Positions 26,422 to 34,415 of a stretch of 64,000 nt of DNA are shown here, piece by piece. A program made the position numbers and the translations under genes. The stretch spans positions 248,001-312,000 of the forward strand of contig NZ_JAHXGQ010000008.1 of the NCBI RefSeq assembly GCF_019375475.1. Reading direction: 5' to 3'. The stretch is from Saccharothrix obliqua. Lineage in GTDB: Bacteria > Actinomycetota > Actinomycetes > Mycobacteriales > Pseudonocardiaceae. The number at the start of each line of letters is the position of its first letter. The stretch's first letter is position 1. The notes under the pieces are model-generated. The model was not told where the DNA came from and did no database searches. It saw only the letters and a list, made by a program, of their open reading frames with translations.

Positions 26422-27336
26422 GTGCAGCCGGTACCCCTGCCGACCCACCGGTTCGACGACCCGCTGATCGCGGACGGCCCGCCGGGGTTCGCCATCGGGT
26501 CGTTCGCCGACCTGTCGCCGTGGTCGGACGCGCCGTACCCGCACCGGCACGACTTCTACGAGCTGGTGTGCGTGACCGGCGGGTCCGGCACGCACGTGAT
26601 CGACTTCGTGCCGTACCAGGTCGCGCCGCCGACGCTGTACTTCATCGCGCCGGGCCAGGTGCAGTTCTGGGAGCGCCGCGCGCCCCTGGAGGGGCACGTG
26701 GTGGTCTTCGTGGAGGAGTTCCTGGTGCCCCAGTACGGGGACCGGGTGTCGCCACGCCGGTCGCTGGCGCTCGACCCGCTCGGCACCGGGCACGCGCTGC
26801 ACCTGGCCGCCGAGCAGGTCGAGTCGGTCACGGCGCTGATCACGGCGTTGGAGCGCGAGTACCGGCGGCCCGGCGGGGCGGACGTCTCGGTGCTCCAGGC
26901 GTACCTGCACGTCCTCCTGGTGGAGATGCGCAGGCTGCACCGGGACGTGGGCGCGGGCGCGGTGGAGGAGGACCGCGGCACCGCGCTGGCCCGGCGTTAC
27001 CTGCGACTGGTCAGCGAGGAGCTGCCGCACGAGCAGACCGTGCGTGGTTACGCCAGCCGCATCGGCGTCACGCCGAAGCACCTGGCGGACGTGGTGAAGC
27101 GGACCACGGGCAAGCGGCCCGCCGAGATCATCCGCGCCGCGCTGACCGTGGAGGCCAAGCGGCTGCTGACGCACACCGACCTCACCGTGGCGCAGGTGTC
27201 GGAGCGGCTGGCGTTCGACAACCCGTCGTACTTCGGCCGGTTCTTCAAGCGGGAGACCGGGATGAGCCCCGGCGAGTTCCGCCGCCGCGCGACCGGCGCG
27301 GACCACCTCCGCTCAGTGACACGGCCGCCGACCTGA
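26422..27336 (+). CDS. AraC-family transcriptional regulator
   Basis: A 304-residue regulator. It has an N-terminal cupin-like sensing domain (PYPHRHDFYELVCVTGGSG; LYFIAPGQVQFW) and a C-terminal double helix-turn-helix (about 205-295) ending with the AraC signature YFGRFFKRETGMSPGEFRR. GTG 26422 follows GGGAGGAG; GTG 26404, which overlaps the ATPase stop, is possible but has no ribosome binding site. It sits between the transporter ATPase and the hydrolase genes and is the likely substrate-responsive activator of both divergent operons (inference). Confidence 0.9.
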   Translation: MQPVPLPTHRFDDPLIADGPPGFAIGSFADLSPWSDAPYPHRHDFYELVCVTGGSGTHVIDFVPYQVAPPTLYFIAPGQVQFWERRAPLEGHVVVFVEEFLVPQYGDRVSPRRSLALDPLGTGHALHLAAEQVESVTALITALEREYRRPGGADVSVLQAYLHVLLVEMRRLHRDVGAGAVEEDRGTALARRYLRLVSEELPHEQTVRGYASRIGVTPKHLADVVKRTTGKRPAEIIRAALTVEAKRLLTHTDLTVAQVSERLAFDNPSYFGRFFKRETGMSPGEFRRRATGADHLRSVTRPPT

Positions 27337-27364
27337 CGCGCTACCCGCGCCCGGAGGCGCTGCC

Positions 27365-27370
27365 TAACGT
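27365..27370 (+). promoter_or_regulatory. -10 element of a leaderless promoter
   Basis: TAACGT ends 6 bases before the ATG at 27377. There is no Shine-Dalgarno sequence, so the dimethylformamidase-like gene may have its own leaderless transcript inside the operon. Confidence 0.35.
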
Positions 27371-27376
27371 CGGTGC

Positions 27377-29935
27377 ATGGACTCCTCCGTAGTGGCCATC
27401 CGGGCGCGGTTCGCCGAACGCCGTGCCGAGCAGCTCCGCCCCCTGCTCACCGAAGACCTGGTGCGCGCCTGGCTCGACGAACCGGGCGCGGTCGACCGGG
27501 AACCGCTCAGCCTCGTGGCCCGGTTCCTCGACGCCCGCCCGCCCACCGAGCGGTTGTCCGTGCACGAGTCGGCGGACGGGCGGTGGCGGCTCGTCCGCCC
27601 GCCCGCGCGGCGTGGCGAGACCTACCGGCTCGCCGACCGCCGCGAGTTCACCGACGCCGGGGAGGCCCGCGAGGCGTGCCTCCGGCGGGAGTTGCACGAC
27701 GTGTTCGGCTACGGCGAGCCGCCCGCGGACGCGATCGACGGTCCCGAGCTGCGCGAGGACGGCCCGGTCCTGCTGGGCTACGCGGACCGGGTCAGCGCGG
27801 CGCCCGGCGAGGCGCTCGCCTTCATGGTGTCCGCCGAGGGCGTCGCCGAGTACACCACCGAGCTGCTTCGGCTGCGGCACACCGACGACGACCCGGACGG
27901 GCCGGGTGTCCGCGTCGAACCCGTGCCGGGCGCCTGGCGCGGCACGCACCGCGGCCACGTCCAGCGCACCCGGCTCGGCTCGCACATCGCCGTCCGGGAC
28001 GCGCACGGCGCGACGACCGGTGACGGCGGGTTCGCCGTCGCGGCCTACGTCCACCCGACCCACGTGACCGGCGGGCCGCAGGCCGTGATCGCCCGCTGGA
28101 ACGACGGCGCGCGCGGCTACGCGCTCGGCATCGACGGCGAGGGCCGCGCGACGCTGTGGCTCGGCGACGGCACCCGTGAGACGGCCGTGCACGCCGACGC
28201 GCCGTTGGAACTGCACCGGTGGTACGGCGTGGCGGCGAGCTACGACCCGGCGACGGGGCGCGCGGTGCTGGTCACCCGGCCCCTGGTGAACAGCGCCAAC
28301 AGCCGGGTGAGCCCGATCGTGGTGGACGACCGGCCGCACGTGGTGGAGCGGCGGGTCGACGCGGCGTTCACCCCGGCCGACCACGGCGACCTGCTGTTCG
28401 GCGCGCTCACCCCGGACGCCGGCCACTACAACGGCAAGGTCGAGCGGCCGGGTTTCTGGCCGCACCCGCTGTCCCGCGCCGCGCTGGTGGCCGCCGCGTC
28501 CGACGACCACGACGCACCGCTGCGCTGGGCGTTCGAACCGGGCGCGACGGCGGCGTCGCTGGTGGTGCCGTGCGTCGGGCGGCCCGGCCTGGACGGGCGG
28601 CTGGTGAACCTGCCGGTGCGCGGCGTGACCGGCCGCCACTTCACCGGCCGGGTCGAGCACTACGCGGTCGACCCGCGCGGGTACGCCGCGATCCACTTCC
28701 ACGACGACGCGTTGGCCGACGCCGACTGGGTGCCCAGCCACGAGTTCACCGTGCCCGCCGACCTGCCCAGCGGCGTGTACGCGCTGCGCGTCGCGGCGGT
28801 CGACGGGTCGTGCGAGCGGTCCGTGCCGTTCGTGGTGCGCCCGCCCGCGGGCACCGCCACCGGTCGGCTCGCGTTGCTGCTGCCCACCGCCACCTACCTG
28901 GCGTACGCGAACGAGCGCGGCCTCGGGCACGTGCCCGCCGTGCCACCGGGCACGGTGTTCCTGGAGCACCGCTACGACCTGGGCCACTCCGCGTACGCGC
29001 GGCACACCGACGGCAGCGGCGTCTGCTACACCTCGTGGCGGCGGCCGATCCTGACCCTCGCGCCGGGTTTCCGCATCCACCTGTCGCCGTTCATGCTGGC
29101 CTCCGACCTGTACATCGTCGACTGGCTGACCGAGCTGGGCTACGACTTCGACGTCATCACCGACCACGACCTGCACGCGGAGGGCGTGGACCTGCTGCGC
29201 CGCTACCGCGCGGTGCTCACCGGGTCGCACCCCGAGTACGCGTCCGGGGAGATGATCGACGCCATCGAGGCGTACGTCGACGGCGGTGGGCACCTCGCCT
29301 ACCTCGGCGGCAACGGCTACTACTGGGTCGTCTCGTTCCACCCGGAGCTGCCGCACGTGATGGAGCTGCGGCGCGGCGAGTACGGCACCCGGAGCTGGCA
29401 GGCGCGGCCCGGCGAGTACCACCACGCCACGACCGGCGAGCGCGGCGGCCTGTGGGCGGGGCGCAACCGCGCGCCGCAGAAGGTGTTCGGGGTCGGGTTC
29501 TCCGCGCAGGGCGGCGGGCCGTCCGGGCACTACCGGCTCGGACCGGACCCCGACCCGGCGAAGCTGCTGCACGACGTGCCCGAGGTGTTCGGCGAGGTGT
29601 CGCTGCACGGCGGGGCGGCGGGCAACGAGATCGACCGCTACGACATCGCGCTGGGCAGCCCACCGGACGCGGTCGTGCTGGCCACCTCCGAGGGGCTCGG
29701 CGACGGCTACCAGTACGCCGTGGAGGAGCTGAGCGGCACGCACCCCGGACAGGGCGCGACCGAGCACCCCGACGTGCGGTCGGACATCGTGCACTTCCAC
29801 ACCCGCGGCGGTGGTTCGGTGTTCGCCACCGGCTCCATCGACTACAGCAGCGGCCTGTCCGCCAACGGCTACGACAACGGCCTGTCCCGGCTCACCCGCA
29901 ACGTCCTCGACCACTGGCTGGCCGACAATGACTGA
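27377..29935 (+). CDS. N,N-dimethylformamidase-like protein, apparent subunit fusion
   Basis: An 852-residue protein resembling the large (beta) subunit of N,N-dimethylformamidase, an iron amidohydrolase. The large-subunit core has a LamG/concanavalin-like region (about 205-330) and the C-terminal domain (about 490-850) with TATYLAYANER, GVCYTSWRRPILTL and TGSHPEYASGEM; the conserved Tyr and Glu positions fit iron ligands. Residues 1-115 look like the separate small (alpha) subunit, from RARFAERRAEQLRPLL through a YRLADRREFTDAGEAREACL segment, so the two subunits appear fused. The substrate need not be dimethylformamide; a formamide or other small amide is likely. The stop overlaps the CocE-like start by 8 bases. 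Confidence 0.8.
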   Translation: MDSSVVAIRARFAERRAEQLRPLLTEDLVRAWLDEPGAVDREPLSLVARFLDARPPTERLSVHESADGRWRLVRPPARRGETYRLADRREFTDAGEAREACLRRELHDVFGYGEPPADAIDGPELREDGPVLLGYADRVSAAPGEALAFMVSAEGVAEYTTELLRLRHTDDDPDGPGVRVEPVPGAWRGTHRGHVQRTRLGSHIAVRDAHGATTGDGGFAVAAYVHPTHVTGGPQAVIARWNDGARGYALGIDGEGRATLWLGDGTRETAVHADAPLELHRWYGVAASYDPATGRAVLVTRPLVNSANSRVSPIVVDDRPHVVERRVDAAFTPADHGDLLFGALTPDAGHYNGKVERPGFWPHPLSRAALVAAASDDHDAPLRWAFEPGATAASLVVPCVGRPGLDGRLVNLPVRGVTGRHFTGRVEHYAVDPRGYAAIHFHDDALADADWVPSHEFTVPADLPSGVYALRVAAVDGSCERSVPFVVRPPAGTATGRLALLLPTATYLAYANERGLGHVPAVPPGTVFLEHRYDLGHSAYARHTDGSGVCYTSWRRPILTLAPGFRIHLSPFMLASDLYIVDWLTELGYDFDVITDHDLHAEGVDLLRRYRAVLTGSHPEYASGEMIDAIEAYVDGGGHLAYLGGNGYYWVVSFHPELPHVMELRRGEYGTRSWQARPGEYHHATTGERGGLWAGRNRAPQKVFGVGFSAQGGGPSGHYRLGPDPDPAKLLHDVPEVFGEVSLHGGAAGNEIDRYDIALGSPPDAVVLATSEGLGDGYQYAVEELSGTHPGQGATEHPDVRSDIVHFHTRGGGSVFATGSIDYSSGLSANGYDNGLSRLTRNVLDHWLADND

Positions 29936-31649
29936 ATCACTGACCGTGGACCGGATGTCGGCCGTGCCGATGCGCGACGGCGTCGTGCTGCGCGCCGACG
30001 TGTACCGCCCGGTGGGGCAGCGGTGCCCCGCGCTGGTCTTCCGCACGCCCTACGACCGGACCGGCCTCGGGATGTACGGCACGTTCGCGCTGCGCGCCGC
30101 GTCCGAGGGGTACGCGGTCGTCATGCAGGACACCCGCGGCCGGGGCGCGTCCGGTGGCCGGTTCACGCCGTTCGTGCACGAGCGCGACGACGGCTACGAC
30201 ACGGTGGACTGGGTGGTGTCCCAACCCTGGTGCGACGGCAACGTGGGCATGTTCGGCGGCTCGTACGACGGCGTGACCCAGTGGCAGGGCGCCATGTCCG
30301 GGCACCCGGCGTTGCGGGCGATCGCGCCGAACGTCACGGCGTCCAGCTACCACCACGGCTGGGTGTACCGGGGTGGCGCGTTCCAGCTCTCGTTCAGCCT
30401 GGGCTGGACGCTGTCGCTGGCGGCGCACAACGCGGCCCGCGACCCGTCCGTGCCGGCGTCGGTGCGCGGCGCCCTGACCGACGCCCTCGACCGGCTGCCG
30501 GACACCACGCGCGTGCTGCCGCTGGACGACCACCCGTACCTGGACGAGGTCGCGCCGTACTACCGGGAGTGGTTGCGCCACCCCGACTACGACGAGTTCT
30601 GGGAACGGCTCGACGTGTCCCGCGCCTACCCGGACATGACCGTCGCCGCGTTCAACATGGGCGGCTGGTACGACACGTTCCTGGGCGGCACCCTGGCGAA
30701 CTTCGCCGGGATGCGCGCGCGGAGCGCGGTGCCCGACCGGCAGCGGCTGCTGGTCGGCCCGTGGCCGCACGAGGGCCTGTTCAGCGGGAACCCGGTGGGG
30801 GAGTGGAACTTCGGCGCCCGCGCCACCGGTTCCGCGCTCGACGTGGACGGGCTCCAGTTGCGCTGGTTCGACCGCTGGCTGCGTGGCGACGACGCGGCCG
30901 AGGCCGACCCGCCCGTGCTGCTGTACGCCATGGGCGGCGGCGGGTGGCGGGTCGCCGACTCGTGGCCGCTGCCCGGCACCGAGCACCAGGACTGGTACCT
31001 GCACAGCGACGGCCGGGCCAACACGCTGCACGGCGACGGGCGGCTGTCCCGCGAGACGCCCGGCGCCCAGCCGCCGGACGCGTTCGTCTACAACCCGCGC
31101 AACCCGGTGCCCACGTTGGGCGGCGCGTTGTGCTGTAGCCCGGTGCACACCCGTGGCGGCGTGTACGACCAGCGGCCGGTGGAGGCGCGCGAGGACGTCC
31201 TCGTCTACACCAGCGAGCCGCTGACCGAACCGCTCGACGTGACCGGGCCGGTGACCGCGGTGCTGCACGCCGCCACCACGGCGGTCGACACCGACTGGAC
31301 CGCGAAGCTGGTCGACGTCGAGCCGTGCGGTTACGCCCGCAACCTCACCGACGGTGTGCTGCGCGCCCGCCACCGCGCACCCGGCGCCGGGCCGCTGACC
31401 CCGGGCGAGGTCGTCGAGTACCGGATCGACCTGGGCGCGACCAGCAACGTGTTCCAGCCGGGGCACCGCGTCCGGCTGGAGGTGTCCAGCAGCAACTTCC
31501 CCCACTTCGACCGCAACCCCAACACGGGCGGCGTCGGCGAACCGGTCAGCGCGATGCAGAGCGTCCACCACTCGGGTGCGCACCTGTCGCGGGTCGTGCT
31601 GCCGGTCGTGCCGTCCGAGGCCACCCGACCACACCGAACGGAGAAGTGA
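29928..31649 (+). CDS. CocE/NonD-family hydrolase
   Basis: A 573-residue alpha/beta hydrolase of the cocaine esterase / Xaa-Pro dipeptidyl-peptidase (S15) family. The nucleophile elbow is GGSYDG (Ser about residue 110), DTRGRGASGG precedes it, and a C-terminal jelly-roll domain ends with VFQPGHRVRLEVSSSNFPHF. It cleaves an ester or amide acyl bond. The ATG at 29928 overlaps the previous gene by 8 bases, so the two are coupled. Its position after the amidohydrolase suggests consecutive hydrolysis of one imported compound. Confidence 0.9.
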   Translation: MTESLTVDRMSAVPMRDGVVLRADVYRPVGQRCPALVFRTPYDRTGLGMYGTFALRAASEGYAVVMQDTRGRGASGGRFTPFVHERDDGYDTVDWVVSQPWCDGNVGMFGGSYDGVTQWQGAMSGHPALRAIAPNVTASSYHHGWVYRGGAFQLSFSLGWTLSLAAHNAARDPSVPASVRGALTDALDRLPDTTRVLPLDDHPYLDEVAPYYREWLRHPDYDEFWERLDVSRAYPDMTVAAFNMGGWYDTFLGGTLANFAGMRARSAVPDRQRLLVGPWPHEGLFSGNPVGEWNFGARATGSALDVDGLQLRWFDRWLRGDDAAEADPPVLLYAMGGGGWRVADSWPLPGTEHQDWYLHSDGRANTLHGDGRLSRETPGAQPPDAFVYNPRNPVPTLGGALCCSPVHTRGGVYDQRPVEAREDVLVYTSEPLTEPLDVTGPVTAVLHAATTAVDTDWTAKLVDVEPCGYARNLTDGVLRARHRAPGAGPLTPGEVVEYRIDLGATSNVFQPGHRVRLEVSSSNFPHFDRNPNTGGVGEPVSAMQSVHHSGAHLSRVVLPVVPSEATRPHRTEK

Positions 31650-32635
31650 TGTCGACACGTGCGCTGGGCCGCACCGGGCTGGAGATCAGCGCGGTCGGCT
31701 TCGGCAGCTGGGTGACCGGCGGGCCCGGCCTGATGGGCTGGGGCGCGCAGTCCGACGACGAGTCGATCGCCGCGGTCCACCGGGCCGTCGCGGGCGGCGT
31801 GAACTGGATCGACACCGCGGCCGTGTACGGGTTCGGCCACGCGGAGGAGGTCGTCGGGCGCGCGCTGGCCGCGTTGCCGCCCGCCGACCGGCCGCTGGTG
31901 TTCACCAAGTGCGGCCTGGTGTGGGACGACCGCGGCGTGGAGCGCAACGACCTGACGCCGGAGTCGATCCGGCGGGAGTGCGTGGCGTCGTTGCGCCGGC
32001 TCGGCGTCGACCACCTGGACCTGTACCAGATCCACGCGCCCGACCCGGCCGGTCCGCCGGTCGAGGAGTCCTGGGGCGCGCTGCTGGAGCTGGTCCGGGA
32101 GGGCAAGGTGCGGCACGTCGGGGTGTCGAACTTCGACACCGCGCTGCTGGACCGGTGCGCGGCGGTGGGCCGGGTGGAAACCCTCCAGCCGCCGCTGTCG
32201 CTGGTCAAGCGGGAGGCGGCGGCCGACGTCATCCCGTGGTGCGCCCGGAACGGCACGGGGGTGATCGTGTACGGGCCGATGGCGGCGGGGTTGCTGTCGG
32301 GGACGTTCAGCGCCGAGCGCGCCGCCGCGCTGCCCGACGACGACTGGCGCTCCCGCGCCGTCGAGTTCCAACCGCCCGCCCTGCACCGCAACCTGGCGTT
32401 GCAGGAGGCGTTGCGACCGGTCGCCGCCCGGCACGGGGTGTCGGTGGGCGCCGTGGCGATCGCGTGGACGACGGCGTGGGAGGGCGTGTCGGCGGCGATC
32501 GTCGGCGCGCGCACCGCGGCCCAGGTCGAGGGCTGGCTGCCGGCCGCGTCGCTCCGGTTGACCGGCGAGGACCTGGCCGAGGTGGCGGAAGCGGTGCGGA
32601 CCACCGGCGCGGGCAGCGGCCCGGTCGGGCCGTAG
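31649..32635 (+). CDS. Aldo/keto reductase
   Basis: A 328-residue NADPH-dependent TIM-barrel oxidoreductase. The catalytic tetrad is visible: Asp and Tyr in WIDTAAVYGFG, Lys in VFTKCG and His in YQIHAPD. The cofactor segment AIVGARTAAQVE is near the C terminus. The start overlaps the hydrolase stop (TGATG), so it is the last gene of the rightward operon. It would reduce an aldehyde or ketone released by the upstream hydrolases (inference). Confidence 0.9.
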   Translation: MSTRALGRTGLEISAVGFGSWVTGGPGLMGWGAQSDDESIAAVHRAVAGGVNWIDTAAVYGFGHAEEVVGRALAALPPADRPLVFTKCGLVWDDRGVERNDLTPESIRRECVASLRRLGVDHLDLYQIHAPDPAGPPVEESWGALLELVREGKVRHVGVSNFDTALLDRCAAVGRVETLQPPLSLVKREAAADVIPWCARNGTGVIVYGPMAAGLLSGTFSAERAAALPDDDWRSRAVEFQPPALHRNLALQEALRPVAARHGVSVGAVAIAWTTAWEGVSAAIVGARTAAQVEGWLPAASLRLTGEDLAEVAEAVRTTGAGSGPVGP

Positions 32636-32647
32636 GCGGGGGGAGGG

Positions 32648-32665
32648 CCGCCGACGTGTCGGCGG
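32648..32665 (+). terminator. Hairpin after the aldo/keto reductase gene
   Basis: CCGCCGAC-GT-GTCGGCGG, a perfect inverted repeat starting 13 bases after the stop at 32635. Probable end of the rightward operon. The rest of the 277-base gap 32636-32912 holds no gene. Confidence 0.55.
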
Positions 32666-32860
32666 TGGGGCCTCCGGTGTCGTGGATCGCAGGGACCGCG
32701 ACACCGGGGGCCCTTGGCGCGTCGGCTTCGGCGCCGGTGGTCGGTATGACGATCCGCGCGGGTCGGTCGTTGACCGGCGTTGCTGTACGTCAGCCCGTAC
32801 GCGGGTCACGCTTGCGCTCGGCGTCAAGCGCGCTACGGGGCTTTCGGTCCCCGGACGACG

Positions 32861-32898
32861 ACGCGGGCCGGGCGGAGGTGATTCCGCCCGGCCCGCGT
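32861..32898 (-). terminator. Strong hairpin after the cupin gene
   Basis: A perfect 16-bp stem (ACGCGGGCCGGGCGGA and its complement) with the 6-base loop GGTGAT, 14 bases beyond the minus-strand cupin stop. It would also block read-through from the convergent aldo/keto reductase operon. Confidence 0.7.
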
Positions 32899-32912
32899 TC
32901 GCGGAGCGCCGC

Positions 32913-33377
32913 TCAGGAGTGGCGCGGGACGTTCTCGTCCGAGGCGTAGTCCGGGTTGAGCGACAACGCGATGAACGTGAAGGGGCGCGTGACGGAGTTG
33001 AAGCCGAGCGGGCAGTGGCGCAGGCCGGCCGGGATGTAGACCGAACCCGTCGTGGTCACCGTGTGCCGCTCGCCCTCGATGTCGAGGTACAGCTCGGCGC
33101 CGAGGTCGTGGAGGTTGTCCGGGTCGCTGCCCATCCACATCAACACCTCGTCGTAGGTGTGCTCGTGGTCGTTGACCCAGTGCACCCGTTCCGACGTGGG
33201 GTTGATCCAGCTGTACGCCATGTGGACCTTGCTGGCGTCCACGTCGATGCCGCGCATCAACCCGAACGGGTTGCTGATGTTCGCCGGTCGCTCCCCGCCC
33301 GCGGCGGCACCCTCGTTGACCAGGTCGTCGGCGCACTCAAGCATGTTCTGGACGAACAGGTGATCGTACTTTCCCAT
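32913..33377 (-). CDS. Cupin-fold protein of unknown function
   Basis: A 154-residue single-domain protein with a cupin-like metal motif (HEHTYDEVLMWMG, two His and a Glu) and a second half-motif (SVYIPAGLRHCPL). No signal peptide. Many such proteins bind a metal and act as oxygenases, isomerases or sensors; this one is not recognisable as any named enzyme. Single gene, divergent from the proteasome-like gene, with its own terminator. Confidence 0.75.
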   Translation of the reverse strand: MGKYDHLFVQNMLECADDLVNEGAAAGGERPANISNPFGLMRGIDVDASKVHMAYSWINPTSERVHWVNDHEHTYDEVLMWMGSDPDNLHDLGAELYLDIEGERHTVTTTGSVYIPAGLRHCPLGFNSVTRPFTFIALSLNPDYASDENVPRHS

Positions 33378-33557
33378 GCGTCTTCTCGCTCCCTACAGGT
33401 CGTGTTTCCGCGGCTCGATGCTCTTTCGCCGGGGCGCGTGGAAAAAGACACTCATCACCGGGGTCCTGTCACTGGTCCCACAACCGTCCATTGTGGACAG
33501 TGTGGCGCGCGGTCCGCCGCCGTGTGTAGGGTGGGTCGCGCGGGTGGTGGACGACGG

Positions 33558-34346
33558 ATGGGGGAGCTGGTCTTGGACTCGCCGCGGCGGTGGCCCTGCT
33601 CGTTCGCCGACCTCATGGCGGAGAACGGCTCCTCGGTGTACGCCCTGCTCCGCAGGGCCGCGGACCCCGCCCTGCCGCGCGCGACCGGTGTGCCGCACGG
33701 CACGACCCTCCTGGCGCTGCACTTCCGCGACGGCGTCGTGATGGCCGCCGACCGCCGCGCGACCAGCGGCAACGTCATCGCGCAGCGGGACCTGCGCAAG
33801 CTCGAACCGGCGGACGGCCACTCGTGCGTCGCGTTCGCGGGCACGGTCGGGTTCGGCCTGGAGATGGTGCGCCTGTTCCGGCTGGAGCTGCGGCACTACG
33901 AGAAGATCGAGGGCGTCGGGCTGAGCTTCCCGGCGAAGGTCAACCGCCTGTCCGCGATGGTGCGCGACAGCCTGGAGCGGGTGATGGCGGGCATGGCCGC
34001 CGTGCCGCTGCTCGCGGGCTGGGACGAGGACGAGCGGCGTGGCCGGATCTTCACCTTCGACGTCTCCGGCGCGGCCGCCGAGGAACGTGATTTCGGCGGT
34101 GCCGGCTCCGGCTGGCACTTCGCGAAGGGCGCGTTGAAGAAGCTGCACCGGCCCGACCTCGAGCGGGACGAAGCGGTTGGCGTCGCCGTGCGGGCGTTGT
34201 TCGACGCGGCCGACGACGATTCGGCCACGGGCGGTCCCGATGTCGCCCGCGGCATCCACCCGACGGTGGCCGTGCTGACCGCGGGGGGTTACGCGGAGGT
34301 GCCCGACGTGGAATTGGCCCGGCACGCGGACGCCCTGGTGGCTTGA
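33558..34346 (+). CDS. prcB: Orphan 20S proteasome beta subunit
   Basis: A 262-residue proteasome beta subunit (Ntn hydrolase). A propeptide of about 45 residues ends at HG|TTLLALHF, leaving Thr as the N-terminal nucleophile. The conserved Asp in MAADRRATSGN, the Lys in RDLRKL and DDDSATGGPD of mycobacterial PrcB are all present. No prcA, pup, mpa/arc, dop or pafA gene is adjacent, so this is an isolated copy, perhaps a second beta subunit beside a complete locus elsewhere. ATG 33558 is used; a TTG at 33573 with GGGGAG 6 bases ahead is a real alternative. Confidence 0.85.
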   Translation: MGELVLDSPRRWPCSFADLMAENGSSVYALLRRAADPALPRATGVPHGTTLLALHFRDGVVMAADRRATSGNVIAQRDLRKLEPADGHSCVAFAGTVGFGLEMVRLFRLELRHYEKIEGVGLSFPAKVNRLSAMVRDSLERVMAGMAAVPLLAGWDEDERRGRIFTFDVSGAAAEERDFGGAGSGWHFAKGALKKLHRPDLERDEAVGVAVRALFDAADDDSATGGPDVARGIHPTVAVLTAGGYAEVPDVELARHADALVA

Positions 34347-34415
34347 TCACCGTCCACTGTGGATGGTTGTGCCGCTTGATCCCACCGATGGGCCCGGCAG
34401 TGCGAGGATTGGCCG

